From contig NC_058507.1 in NCBI RefSeq assembly GCF_020382885.2, forward strand, positions 243,501-307,500: a stretch of 64,000 bases of DNA, in the 5' to 3' direction. This stretch comes from Scatophagus argus. Taxonomy: Eukaryota > Chordata > Actinopteri > Scatophagidae. Shown piece by piece: positions 10,401-20,731 of this stretch; position 1 is the stretch's first letter, and each line of letters begins with the position of its first letter. Below the pieces are notes generated by a model. It saw nothing but the letters and a program-made list of their open reading frames with translations. It was not told where the DNA came from and searched no databases. Both the position numbers and the translations under genes were made by a program.

Positions 10401-13400
10401 CTCATCAGAGGACAGCGAATCAGAAGAACTGTCAGACAAAAAGCTGTCACCATGGCGAGGGAGGAGTGAAGCCCCGCCCAGCCAGGAGGAGGAGGAGGAG
10501 GAGGAAGAGGAAGAGGAAGAGGAGGAGGAGGAGGAGGAGGAGGAGGAGGAGGATGAGGAGGTGGTGAAGGAGGAGGAGACAAGAGAGGTCTCTACTGTCA
10601 TGGTGACCCCCAAGGACAACGCTGTGGACACAGCAACAGGAGGTCAGCCGCCCGCAGCCTCTGCTCCACCATGTCCCAGCATTCCTCAGGAGAAAGCTGA
10701 CAAAGTGCTGAGCCAATCAGAAAAGAAGGAGGCAGAGCAGGGAGAGGATCCTGCAGCAGAAGCTGCCATGCTGCCTGCTCACCTGGATGAAGAAAGCAAA
10801 ATGTCTGTGGTGCAGGACCGGGTCCCAGAGATGTCTCCCAAACAGGAAGTGCTCACTATGATGTCCTCCAGCAGGACGTCTCCTCTGCCTGACCGGATCA
10901 GCAAAAAGTGTCCCACTGCCGCAGACAAATACAAAGTGTCTCCTGAACAGCTGCAGGTTTCCTCCCCTCAGCTTGACCCTTCAGAGGAGGAGGACAGCAG
11001 GTCCACTCCTCTGTCCTCCCCCAGGGCCAAAGGACGCAGGGCCATCCTCAGGGAAACAGGTTCTGAGACTCCTCCCAAAATCCCCTTCTGCGCTCCCGCC
11101 CCTGCTGCCAGCCCCTCCCACTTGGGACTTCTGTCGTCTCCTCCTCGCAGCGTCCTGAAGAGACAGGACGAGCCCATGGTGGTTCTTCACTGCCTCCCCA
11201 CCCAGCGCACTCACCCTGAGTCTGCTGCCGCTGACTCGGACACAGACTCAGCCACTGAGGAGGAGGAGGAGGAGGAGGGCTCACCTGAGGAGAGGAGCAG
11301 CTCTGTGCTCAAACGAAAGGCGGCTGAGCAGCGAGCAGCAGATAAGAAGCTCCGCCCTGACAGGAGGCAGGAGGAGCCCGCTTCCCCCAAAACACCCCCT
11401 GTGCCATCCAAGATGGCTGCTGGAGCTTCACCCAAGAGCCTCCCTTCACCTCTGTGCAGGGGGGAGTCAGAGAGGAGGAGCGAGGGAGGGATGAAGGCAG
11501 AGGAGTGGCCCCACCCAGCTGAGGAGACACCACGGGAAGTGTCAGCGGAACGGCTGGTTGGTGTAGCCACAAAGGAGTCAGAGGTGCATGCTGGGACGCC
11601 TCTTCCTGCTGCAGAGGCCCTGGGCCCCGCCCCCGCAGAAGAACTGGAGCCACAGATTGGCCCTGAGGCCCTCGTTTGCCACGAGGTGGACCTAGATGAC
11701 CCAGATGAGAAGGAGAAGCCCTCCCCCTCCCCCTCCCCAGAGCACCTCCTCCTGATGATGAGGGAGCAGCAACAAGTCCCTCCCCCATTGCCTAATCTCC
11801 TCCACACCTCCCTCCCCGCCTCTCACCTCCTTCAATCCCAGATCAGGACCTTCCTGCCAGCCCCTGTACCCGGCTCCAGCCCCTGCCCTGAGGAGCTCCA
11901 CACAGCCAGGGGTGCCACTGAGGAGGAGCGAGGAGCAGCAAGCGGGGAGCAGCAGGGAGACTTCAGCCCTGGGTTTGATGGCAGCGCCTCCTCTACCACC
12001 TCCACGTCTCTGCTGTCCCTGCAGGAGACCAAGGACAGAGGTAAGAGTGGACAGGTGTGAACAGGAGGTGGTCATGTGACCTCAGCTGACAGGCTGGCTA
12101 TGTGGTGATGGTGAGCAGAGCAGCCTATCAGAGGGCAGTGTGGTTTAAACTATAGCTCATGAACAAAGTGTGTTGTACTCTTCATACACCTGCAGCACCT
12201 GCTCATTCTGATTGTTCAGTTGGGGTAGACTGTAACCTGTGTGACCTTTGACCCCTCAGGTCAGAAGAGGCTGATGGACTGTAACTCGAGCCCGACGGCC
12301 AAGAAACAAAAACGCAACCAGAAACGACCACACACACCTGGGAAGGTGGAGAAGAACGGAGCAGGTGAGCTGTGTGTGCGTGTGTGATGTCACACAGAAA
12401 CAGCTGGGAAATGTTAATCATTTTATATTTTGTCTTGCTGCTGGTTAATGTAATCTGGTCTCTGGTCAGCTTGTGTGTGATACTGGCTGAGTTTCATCAG
12501 TGAAGCTGACCTCAGATCAGCTTGAACTACTGAAGTGCTGTGGCGTGATGATCAGACTGTGTCTCTGCCTCTGTCCTGCCTCCAGGTCACAGCAGTGACA
12601 GCGAGGACCAGTCTCGTTTGTCGTCTGTCTCTCAGAAGTCTCAGAAGTCTCGTTGTCCTGGACTGTCGTCTCCACCGTCTCACAGTAAAGACAAACACAA
12701 CTTCTCCCCTCAGAGGACGTACAAGTGGACCTTCCAGCTCGGTGAAGACCAACTCCTCTAATTCCCAGACTCAGACAGTACCTTAGCCGAAATGAGTTGT
12801 TGTTGTAACCGTCTTCCTCCTCTTTGTCCCCAGATGAGTTGGACAGCATGTCGAGCACAGAGAGGATCTCCTTCCTGCAGGAGAAGCTGCAGGAGATCAG
12901 GAAGTACTACATGACCCTGAAATCAGAGGTGGCATCCATCGACAGACGCAGGAAGAGACTAAAAAAGAAAGAGAGAGAAGGTATGAGACACAGCAAGGCA
13001 TGCTGGGAGGACCATACAGAGACACCTGCAAGGTATCTGCTGAGTCAATGACGTCCATTTCCTGAGAACATCATTATCTCTGGTGTCCATTTTAAGTTCA
13101 CTTCAGAGAGAGTCTGACTCGGATCAGACTGAAAACACCTAACAGAACATTTGAGTTCTGCAGAGATGAGTTGACTTGTTTTTGTCCTCATGTGGACTCA
13201 CGCAGGCCTACCTGTTGGTGTTAGCATCTGTCAGATTAGCAACAACATTTATCACTTGACACAAAAGTCAAATCTCTCAGTGAGCTGATAAAAACCACTG
13301 AACAGCAGAACAACATCCTTCCTTTGGGACTCACAGGTGAAAACGTTTGTGTCTCTGTGTCCTCCAGTGTCCAACACAACGGCGTCCACCTCGTCAGGCT

Positions 13401-13471
13401 CCTCGGACACAGCTATGAGTCCATCCTCGGCCTCGCCCACTCAAAACACCGTTGCCGTGGAGTGCAGGTGA
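3093..13471 (+). CDS. arid4a: arid4a: AT-rich interaction domain 4A (RB-binding protein 1)
   Basis: This is a chromatin regulator that in mammals binds RB and bridges it to the SIN3-HDAC repressor complex in the nucleus. Coding exons: 3093-3098, 5022-5132, 5433-5498, 5598-5688, 6095-6174, 6335-6432, 6536-6668, 6812-6891, 7172-7248, 7361-7545, 7627-7699, 8020-8114, 8322-8419, 8519-8756, 8994-9196, 9278-9439, 9530-9611, 9885-10086, 10234-10296, 10388-12040, 12260-12364, 12586-12741, 12834-12980, 13368-13471. They total 4308 nt in consistent phase, giving 1435 aa against about 1257 in human. The N-terminus MK+[18 protein letters not shown] matches ARID4A rather than ARID4B. Domains in order: tandem Tudor region (about 4-120), RBB1NT (about 170-270), ARID (about 310-410, with [16 protein letters not shown]), chromo barrel (about 550-610, with YGWNVRYDEW). 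An LVCHE (LxCxE) RB motif lies at 11671-11685. The C-terminus has a coiled coil ([20 protein letters not shown]) and ends TVAVECR. The extra length comes mainly from exon 20, which holds a long Glu run and Pro/Ser-rich sequence. Confidence 0.96.
4240..4314 (+). repeat. Dispersed repeat copy A (partner at 57957-58038)
   Basis: This runs from GTCAAAGTGTACTTTATTGT through GTAACAGGGGTTAGCACAG to AAATTTCGTTTGAC. The same sequence, slightly diverged, occurs reverse-complemented in the dact1 3' UTR. It looks like the 3' end of a retroposon, but I cannot name the family. Confidence 0.7.
4369..4486. repeat. (CA)n microsatellite in arid4a intron 1
   Basis: Interrupted CA-rich sequence is followed by an uninterrupted CA tract of about 33 bases at 4454-4486. 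Confidence 0.9.
5755..5868 (+). repeat. Dispersed repeat copy, inverted partner at 17554-17671
   Basis: The stretch contains CTCTGATCGGTTGATGGGGA, then a GATGATG block, and ends CTTGGCTGTCTGACCAATC. The reverse complement of 17554-17671 shows the same order of words with moderate divergence. I see no coding sequence and cannot assign a family; a non-autonomous element is possible. Confidence 0.7.
6671..6700. repeat. (CA)n tract at the donor of arid4a exon 7
   Basis: The intron begins GTAAACACACAC at 6669, so the CA tract starts within the donor region of exon 7. Confidence 0.85.
6928..7084 (+). repeat. Teleost dispersed repeat ending in a near-perfect palindrome
   Basis: The words CATCCAGGTCACGGTTATCT and CTCATCCAAGAGGCTTCATC belong to a repeat I recognise as widespread in fish. 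It ends in a 36-base near-palindrome at 7049-7084, where CTTGACTAGGCT is mirrored by AGCCTAGTCAAG. Confidence 0.6.
7770..7925 (+). repeat. GGTTAG-rich teleost repeat, copy 1
   Basis: GTCCCCAT motifs flank a block of GGTTAG/GGTTATGG words. A longer copy in opposite orientation is at 40103-40305. It lies in the intron before the ARID-encoding exon 12. Confidence 0.6.
10486..10560 (+). repeat. arid4a: (GAG)n trinucleotide tract encoding poly-Glu in arid4a exon 20
   Basis: An almost pure run of GAG and GAA codons encodes about 25 consecutive Glu residues at roughly residues 748-774 of the predicted protein. It sits between the SQ of the exon start and DEEVVKEEE. Confidence 0.9.
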
Positions 13472-15010
13472 TGACACGCCCTCATCATCACTCCCTTCTG
13501 GTCAGCCCCGCCCCGTCCCGCCACAGATTCTGCCTACTCGGCCAGCGCTGAGGGCATGATGGGGAAGAACATGATAACTCTCGCCAGGTTGGAGTCTCCC
13601 ACCTGACGTTAGCCCCGCCCCCTCACCTAAGGACTGACTTCCTGCTTGAGGAGACAAATGAGACCGAAAAATCAGCCGTCTGTTCAACTGCCACAGAGTA
13701 GTTCCTTATTTTCTTATTTCCTTCCTTCCTTCCTTCCTTTGTTTTTTCTAAATCTAAAATTTTTTTATTTTTTTGTTTTTTTCGTCGTGTTGTGGGGTCA
13801 GAGGTTTCCAGTTTACTGAGTTTCCTTTAAGGTCGAACAGAACAGGAAGTAGAGTCCTGAAGCAGCACAGCTCTTTATGCAATTTTCTTTCCTTTTTTGT
13901 TAATTTCTATTTTCAAAAAAAAAAAAAAAAAAAAAAAAAACTGAATAGAGGAAAAAAGACTTCCTGCTGTGAGTGTTTTTGGCCTTTTTATACAGAATCA
14001 GAGCTTTTATTTTGGTAAAAACAAAAAAAAAATTCCAAAAAGTTTGATGTCACAGCGGGAGAGAAAATGAAATATTTGTAGAGGTGAACCTTTTGTTTTT
14101 GTGTAAAATAATTAAAACAAAGTTTATTTATTCAGTTAGTAAACACAGATTGTGCGTGTGTGTGTGTGTGTGTGTGTGTGACTGCCAGGAAAAACTTGCG
14201 ATGGATGAAAATAAAGAAACTCCTGCTGAGTGAAGACACAAAACCAGTCAATGTTTTCATTCCAATTTGGTGTGTTTGGGTTCTCAGTCAGACTCGGTAA
14301 ATCTCAGCGCTTTTCTTCCAGAAATTTAATCATAATTTCAACTCATTAAATCAAAATTCTCACAGTTTTCATTTAGTGAGTCTGAAAATCTCGTTACAAC
14401 TTAAAGTCACATTAACAAGATTTCAACTTTAATCTTCTTTTTCTTTTAAATTAGTTCCTACTTAAGTTTACTTTAGTAAGTTGGCTTTTTATTCTTAATT
14501 TAAAAAATGCAGAGTTTAAATAAACGCAATTTTGACTTCAGGAGTCTTCACTGTGGTTTCATCGTGAGTTGGTTTCCTTTCGTCCTTTTCTTTTTCTCTG
14601 GCTCATTTGATCCTCCACATGCTCAGTGCCGACTTCGCTCCCGGAGGATCCCAGACTCTTCTTCTTCTGTTGTTTGCTCTGTGTGCGTGGCTGCGACAGA
14701 CGGCTGCTTTCATTTGTTTTGTATATAAAAGTTCTGAGTAAAGAAAAGAATAAAACCACACCATGTATTTGAGAACTACATTTTACACGCCTGTAAAGAA
14801 TGATTTCTAATATTTTTTAAGAGCAGACAGTTTGTACTGTTGTAAGATGAACTCCTCCGTTGTTCTTTTATTTTACTTTCCATGTGGTGTTTTGCTAGCG
14901 GCGGTTTGAGAGCGATGACTGTAAATACAGAAACACTTCCTCCTGACAGCAGAAGCCATGTTGGACAATAAACAGTTCTCTGTTTCAATAAAGCTTTTAA
15001 ATATGTATCC
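13472..15010 (+). other. arid4a: arid4a 3' UTR
   Basis: AT-rich sequence without a credible gene. It holds a run of 26 A at 13915-13940, a (TG)n tract at 14151-14180, and poly(A) signals AATAAA at 14210-14215, 14967-14972 and 14987-14992. The paired late signals are a plausible end for the long transcript. Confidence 0.55.
14967..14992 (+). terminator. arid4a: Paired poly(A) signals, probable arid4a transcript end
   Basis: Two AATAAA hexamers lie 20 bases apart about 1.5 kb after the stop codon. An earlier AATAAA at 14210-14215 could give a shorter 3' UTR. Confidence 0.5.
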
Positions 15011-15112
15011 ATGAGTCCTGCTCGTCCTCCCAAACTGACACCGTCTCCCTTCGGAGTCCACGCTGCATTCAGGTGCTTGGTGTTCAAATGGATTCCTGCT
15101 GCAGCCCGCGGA

Positions 15113-15173
15113 TGCTTAGCATAGCTTAGTATAAAGACGGGAAATAGGGGGAAGCAGCTAGCCTGGCTCTGTC
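15113..15173 (+). repeat. Teleost 'GCTTAGCATA...AGCTAGCCTGGCTCTGTC' repeat
   Basis: The words TTAGCATAGCTTAGTATAAA and AGCAGCTAGCCTGGCTCTGT are characteristic of a very common fish dispersed repeat. A longer, decayed copy lies at 59590-60003. Confidence 0.6.
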
Positions 15174-15201
15174 ACATAAAACTGCTGTCAGTTTTATAGT
15201 T

Positions 15202-15234
<33 letters not shown>

Positions 15235-15272
15235 TAGAGAGAGAGAGATGGAGAGGGAGGGGGGGGGGGGGG
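15202..15272. repeat. Compound simple repeat (TG)n(GA)n(G)n
   Basis: A TG tract passes directly into GA repeats and then a G-run of about 14 bases. It lies between arid4a and timm9. Confidence 0.9.
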
Positions 15273-16950
15273 TGTACCTGAGCGTCACTATGGGACCATG
15301 GAGGAATGGAAGGAGGTGTCCTGCTCTCACCTTTTACATCAAGCTGCTAAACAAGTGAAAGGTAGTCCCAGCGAAGGCATCTGTGTGGACGTCTGGGTCA
15401 CATCTCCCGATGGCAGACTGTCAGGAGGTGATATCCATGAACCTCTGCAGAAACAGGAAGTGTGTGAGGAACACGACAAAGAGATGAAGAACAGTCAGCG
15501 TCCAGATCTCTGCAGGTTTGGACTGACTGACTGTGACACAGATGGACACCTGTCCAAATCAACCTTCAGTGGTAAAGTTCATGAAAGGACCTGAAGTTGA
15601 TATGTTAGATGGACTTGTTGAGTTTTGAAGCTGACCTGTTTGGTCACCATGGTAAGTGAACACCTGACCTGGTCTAGAGGAAGTCGTTTTCAGAGTTTCA
15701 GATTAAAATCAGCTATCAACAGTTGCTTGTTTTTAGCAGAGCGTTGCGTATGCAGGTCATAAAGACCACCAGACGAAGCCGTGCGATTACAGCAGAGCAA
15801 ACTGAACGCAGCACATCGGGGTTTGTTGTCACGGTAACCTAGCCGCTACAGACTACAGCCTCTGACTGGCTGCTGTTTGATACCGTTAGAAGAGGAGGAC
15901 TCAGCTCAGGAGCTGCGCTGCTAAAAACACTCCAGAAATGAGTCGAGGACGAGGAGAGTGAATGAGGATGGATAGATAGATAGATAGATAGATAGATAGA
16001 CTTCCTGTATCTGTCTGTGGGAGAAGGTGCTCTTCTGTCTGTGATGGAGGAGGTGCTGATCGTTTTCCACGATGGATAACAGTTTGTTCAGCGTCCTCCT
16101 CTCCACCACGGTCTCAACAGACTCCAGCCTGAGAGCGAGCACAGAGCCATAAGATCATGAAGAGGCTTCATGATCTTATCAAGCCTGTTAGCGTTGCTGG
16201 CTCTGATGCTGCTGGCTGCTGAAGCTCCAGATGAAAAGGAGGACATCAGGAGTCCAGGGCCCTCAGATCCTACAGGTACAACTGATGACATGTTCAAACT
16301 GTTGTGGTCTCTGGTTTATGAAACACACCACACGAAAATCCATGTCACCTCTGACTTCACACCCGTTCTATCACTTCCTGTCAGTATTGAAAGAACATTT
16401 TACCATTTTGTGAAATAAAAGAGAAAAGTATTAGTGTGTAGTACTCTGTAGTATTAGTATGCAGACTTCTCACTGTCACCTCGTGTTGCTTATTTCTCCA
16501 TCTTCTTTCATCTGATCCATGCTGATCAGCAAAAGTGCAGCAGCCCGACACAGGAAGGGAAGCACTCAGGTGTGACTTCCTGTCACCTGTCTGTCTGTAG
16601 CGAGTCGAAGCCACAGTCTGAGGGTCTGAGGGCTGAGACGCCTCCGTGGTTTGTTTTCGGAAGTAATCGAAACATTTTCTGCTGCCTGTCACGAACAATC
16701 GAGTGAAATCATTTTTTCCTTCCTTCCCCCACACGGATGCAAAAATTCATCTGCTGCTGACTGAACTGCAGTGATGAAATGAGTCCATGTGAAAACCACT
16801 TCAAGTACTTGAAGTTTGGGTTCAGGGTTTCTGTGACATACAGCAATTAAACTAACATCAACAGCAGTGATGTGGAAATTAACGGGGAAACAAACTGGAT
16901 GGGCGACACTATTATTTATTTTATCTGTTGGCAGCTGAGCTGTTAATAAG
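15273..16950. other. arid4a-timm9 spacer, no gene recognised
   Basis: The 98-codon frame from 15298 has no family resemblance. A (GATA)n tract lies at 15969-16000, followed by sequence to about 16220 that resembles a teleost LINE 3' part (weak). A perfect hairpin is at 16149-16179. TOMM20L, which lies between ARID4A and TIMM9 in human, is not visible here. Confidence 0.5.
15969..16000. repeat. (GATA)n tetranucleotide tract
   Basis: Eight GATA units. Similar ATAG tracts at about 21412 and 36845 directly precede ACTTTATTGATCCCGAGGG, so this one may also be the tail of a retroposon. Confidence 0.85.
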
Positions 16951-16963
16951 AAAACAATAAAAC

Positions 16964-16969
16964 TTTATT
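16964..16969 (-). terminator. timm9: timm9 poly(A) signal
   Basis: TTTATT on the + strand reads AATAAA on the - strand, about 180 bases after the timm9 stop codon. Confidence 0.55.
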
Positions 16970-17149
16970 TCAACATCACATCAACATAAAATAACGATTA
17001 AGGACGATTCCACTGTTTCTGTACGTAAGTTGAAAGAAAGCCGTCAGATCCTGATCCCAGCTCTCTCCGAACACCAGAAGTCATGAGCTGCACTTCACAG
17101 TCTGTTTCCATCCAACACGGTGGACCTGCTGATATCAGTCCAGTCCAGT

Positions 17150-18556
17150 TCAGCGGGGTTGTCCCAGTAGGCCCGCTTTAGCAGCCAGAGCCTCGTTCTG
17201 CTGGATGTGATACTCCTGGAAACGCATGGAGATCCGCTGAGTCATCTTTAGATACTTCTGTAGACACGACTCGGAGCAGCTGGACTGAAATGAGAAACGA
17301 TTCCAAATCAAAGTTGTTCAAAAACATGAAAATCTGCTGCTGAGTCATCACTACAAAAGCTACACAAATGGACAAGCCAACGACAACTCCCAGAGCGCGC
17401 GTCACTGTCAACAGCCAATCACAGAGCTTGATGTTCTGCGGTAGAAGCTTAACATTCATACTGCAGCAGCTGAAGTTTGCCACATTCTGGATCTGTTCAG
17501 CAGCCGAGGCTTAGTTTGTAGATGTAAAACCAAACTTATCTGACTGGCAGGGGATTGGTCAGACAGCCAAGAGAAGATATGACATCACATGACATCATCA
17601 GCTCATTGAGCGAAACCTTTTCTCCACATCATCATTCCTCCCCATCAACCAATCAGAGTGAGTCCAGTCTGGGCTGTCGGCATCGCGTGTTAGTTAAGAA
17701 ACGAGCTCATGTCTGTTCAAAGTGGACACGTCCACACAGTGACGGAGCTAAAGACACAAATCTGATCTCGGTTGGGCTCATCGGTCGGGACACATGACGA
17801 CCCATCGGTCCACGGTCTGTGTTTACTTCCTGTTTACCTCATCGGGCTTCACGTCCCTGCTGGTGAAATCTTTGACGCAGTCCATGAAACAGTTCTCCGT
17901 CACCTTGTTGTACGTTCCCAGAAACTCCTTAAACTGAAAGACGGACACACGGCAGGAAATGATGTGAGGACACTTTGTCAGTTTTACTCCGTCTCACTTT
18001 AATGTTAGACTTTTCGGAGCTTCTCATGAGATGCACCAACACCGAAGCTTGTTTTATGTCACACACACACACACACACACATTTTAGCTTTTCAGTTTTC
18101 AATCCAGGTATTCATTAAATAACTGTGAAAAAGGTCATTTATATGTTATTCAACTTCGTACCATAACAAAAACAAGCTGTACAGAAACGGACACACATTT
18201 CCCCGGAAATGTATAAATGTATAGATATGTGTAAATATCTGATATTTTGTATTTTTATTATATATTTTGTTACTATCTTTCATTTTCTTGGTCGGAAAAT
18301 GCATTGCAAAGCGCCATGTCTGTACGTGAAAAGAATTTCCCCTCAGGGATAAATAAAGGAATTCTGATGTGACTCACTTAATCAGATCTGTTTCTGAACT
18401 CTCGTCCTGAAACACTATTACTTCAGTTGTCTATTCTACGTCGACAAATTTGAACTGTGATCATTTCTGTTAGCCTTTACTTAACTGAAAATTTACACCA
18501 ACAGACAAACCGGTTACCTGTTTGATCTGGTCGGACTCGGACACCTGGACCGCCAT
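17150..18556 (-). CDS. timm9: timm9: mitochondrial import inner membrane translocase subunit Tim9
   Basis: Tim9 is a small intermembrane-space chaperone. With Tim10 it forms a hexamer that escorts hydrophobic carrier proteins to the TIM22 translocase. Three coding exons on the - strand, 18556-18518, 17933-17838 and 17284-17150, join in phase 0 to give 89 aa, the usual length. The protein starts [20 protein letters not shown] and ends with [11 protein letters not shown]. Both CX3C motifs are present: CFMDC (Cys28, Cys32) and CSESC (Cys48, Cys52), which form the two internal disulfides. No N-terminal presequence is seen, as expected for a MIA40 substrate. Donors (CAG|GTAACC, GAG|GTAAAC) and acceptors (TTTCAG, CAG) are normal. 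The gene is head-to-head with talpid3, as in human. Confidence 0.97.
17554..17671 (-). repeat. Dispersed repeat copy, inverted partner of 5755-5868
   Basis: Read on the - strand it gives ACTCTGATTGGTTGATGGGG, a GATGATG block and CTTGGCTGTCTGACCAATC, matching 5755-5868. It lies in timm9 intron 2. Confidence 0.7.
18190..18371 (+). repeat. LINE-like 3' UTR remnant in timm9 intron 1
   Basis: AT-rich sequence ends in GAATTTCCCCTCAGGGATAA and ATAAAGGAATTCTGAT, the teleost LINE-type tail also seen near 190 and 29670. Confidence 0.5.
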
Positions 18557-20420
18557 GATTCCGGTTCTGTGTGAGGAAAGCAACACGTCAGACCTTCTGC
18601 CCCACCAGACTCCGTTCAAAACATGTGACACTTTAACATTAACAAATTCTACCGAAACACGAAGTCTTATTGGAATGAGAGGACGGACCACAATCCTCTT
18701 ACACACGTTTTCTTTAACTCTCTCCATCAAGCTGGAGACATTTTCTTTTAAACCCCGATATATATTACATATGCCGTTTGCAGGACTGCAGTCTGAAAAT
18801 GTTAGTTAACGACACACAAGAGGGAATGGAGATAATTAACCAGCTACTCTGCACTGACTTCTTCAGAAATACCAACAAACAAAATACAATCCTGTTGTAC
18901 TTATTTCTATTACGTTGTCAGTAAGCTAACAGCTAACGTTAGCCTCATCTTTTTGTCTTCCGAATTAATTCTTTCCGGGTTTAGCAGTAAATTTCACAAA
19001 CTCAGTCTTCTGAGCAACACGCTACAGACACCTGCTGTGACCTAAAATACTAATCATAACCAGAATATCTATTTTAACCTCACCTTTGGACAATATTTGA
19101 TCTGGAAAGCCTTGCTGCAGGATGAAGGACATGTGAGATCAGGTAGAAACTAACCCGCAGATTCAACACATTAAACTGCACTTCAATTAACTTCTATTAA
19201 TTATTTAAAAATAATTAACCAAAAAGCGACATTAAATTATGTGAATAACATTATCCAAAATGGTCACTGAAGTGATTCAGATCCAGGTAAATAAAAGATA
19301 CGAAAGCCAAATGTGACGAAATTTGACCGCGCAAACCAAACGTCTAACAGTGCGCTACTACTGAGACCTTCCGGAGTGTTACAAGTACGTAACAACACAA
19401 AGTTCCTACGTTCTGCTTAGAAAACGTAATTTCTAGTTTTCACTGAAATAACAACTAATTTGGGCTTTTCATAGAGGAAAATGAATCAGAATTTATTTAT
19501 TTTACACCACTGGGGTAGTAGCGTTGACGCACATTAGCACAGTAGCATACATGAATAGATAGATTAAGACATACGTTAAAATACATACGTTTCATTAACC
19601 GACCAGATCGTTTCCTTTAAATCTCTCAGAAAAAACTGAAGTCTGAACAGAAAGCAATGCACATTAAACAACCCACACTTCTAATTTGTTTTTCCTCAGT
19701 GTTTTGTTCTTATGTTATACGATTCTAACTGCTTTTGTTCGGTCTTTGATAATGTCAGCTTGTGTGAGAAACTTAAGCTTATGAATATTTTACTTTATGA
19801 GCGTGTGTAAACAATCACAAGTGTTCCTGTGTTATTGATGAATTTCCACTAGACGCAGTATAAATAAATAAACGCAGTTCTTGATATCATCTATTAATCC
19901 AGAAATGGATGATGATGTTAATGAGTCTTGTCAGTTTTTATGCAACCATCTAACTTGTACTTTAAAGAATAAACAGATTTTTAGAAAATTGTATTTAAAC
20001 TACCTACAGTGTTTGATACAGCAGAGCATTTCTGTACGAAATGAAGTACTGTTTATATCTCTTATTCTGATTGGGGTTTTTTTATATTTCTATAGTGTTG
20101 TATAGTATATATTTATTTACATTAGGTATTTTGTTAGGTAATTGGGCTTATACCGGGACCGGGGAAACTAATTTCGTTCCACCTCATGTTTCTACATGTG
20201 TGAAATAACAATAAAGCTCCTTGAATCCTTGAATTTCATTTGTCGAATGTATTGACTATCTATTTTAACAAAGTTTTAACTTCATCGTGTCCTTTCTTAT
20301 GTTTTCACTGAATGACTCGCGTCTTGTTTGTTCTTTGTTAGTTATGGTTTTCGTTTGTGGTTTATGAATTTAGAGACGAAGTGAGATATCTCTCATCATT
20401 ATTTTTTTAAAATCTCTGCT
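18557..20420. other. timm9-talpid3 head-to-head spacer
   Basis: About 2.2 kb separates the two start codons. It is AT-rich and contains no recognised gene. Its right half (about 19860-20235) ends in GCTCCTTGAATCCTTGAAT after AATTTCGTT, which looks like a retroposon 3' end. Confidence 0.5.
20080..20235 (+). repeat. Probable retroposon 3' end
   Basis: GGGACCGGGGAAACTAATTT is followed by CAATAAAGCTCCTTGAATCC and a repeated TTGAAT, the style of a fish LINE 3' terminus with a short tandem tail. The family is unknown to me. Confidence 0.45.
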
Positions 20421-20432
20421 TCAATGCAGAAA

Positions 20433-20462
20433 CCGGAAGTGCTCTGTTTTGTTGCCAGCAAC
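20433..20462 (+). promoter_or_regulatory. talpid3: ETS site and near-match RFX X-box upstream of talpid3
   Basis: CCGGAAGT (ETS-type) lies at 20433-20440 and GTTGCCAGCAAC at 20451-20462, about 270 bases before the talpid3 start codon. GTTGCC and AGCAAC are the two X-box half-sites, but without the usual 1-3 base spacer. RFX factors drive many ciliary genes, so the location is sensible. Function is inferred. Confidence 0.45.
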
Positions 20463-20731
20463 CGTTATTGTTTCCAGCTTAGTCGCTTTTTTGTCAGCTG
20501 TACTTTTTCACCTTCCTGACGTCTCTTTTTGTTTTTAATATACTTAATGAACTTCGTAAACCTCACTTTTCCGCAGTATCTTCTGTCATTTACCGAGTTT
20601 TAACACTCCAGCTACCATTCGTTCCGTATAATACTGAAGCGGGAAGTTTAAAAGTTGCTGAGGTTAGCCTGCCGGCTAACGGCGGGCTAATAAACCGCAA
20701 ATCAGCTTTAATTAAAACTTTAATCGTCAGT

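Noticed and set aside
10347..10631. Antisense poly-Ser, poly-Pro and poly-Leu frames
   Set aside because: They are just the other frames of the (GAG)n tract.
11211..11807. Long antisense frame (198 codons) opposite arid4a exon 20
   Set aside because: It mirrors a GC-rich, low-complexity sense exon, has no family resemblance, and the sense frame is confirmed by conserved motifs.
15298..15594. 98-codon frame between arid4a and timm9, considered as a TOMM20L or novel small gene
   Set aside because: There is no Tom20 signature, no splice context and no recognisable domain; it lies right after a simple-repeat tract.
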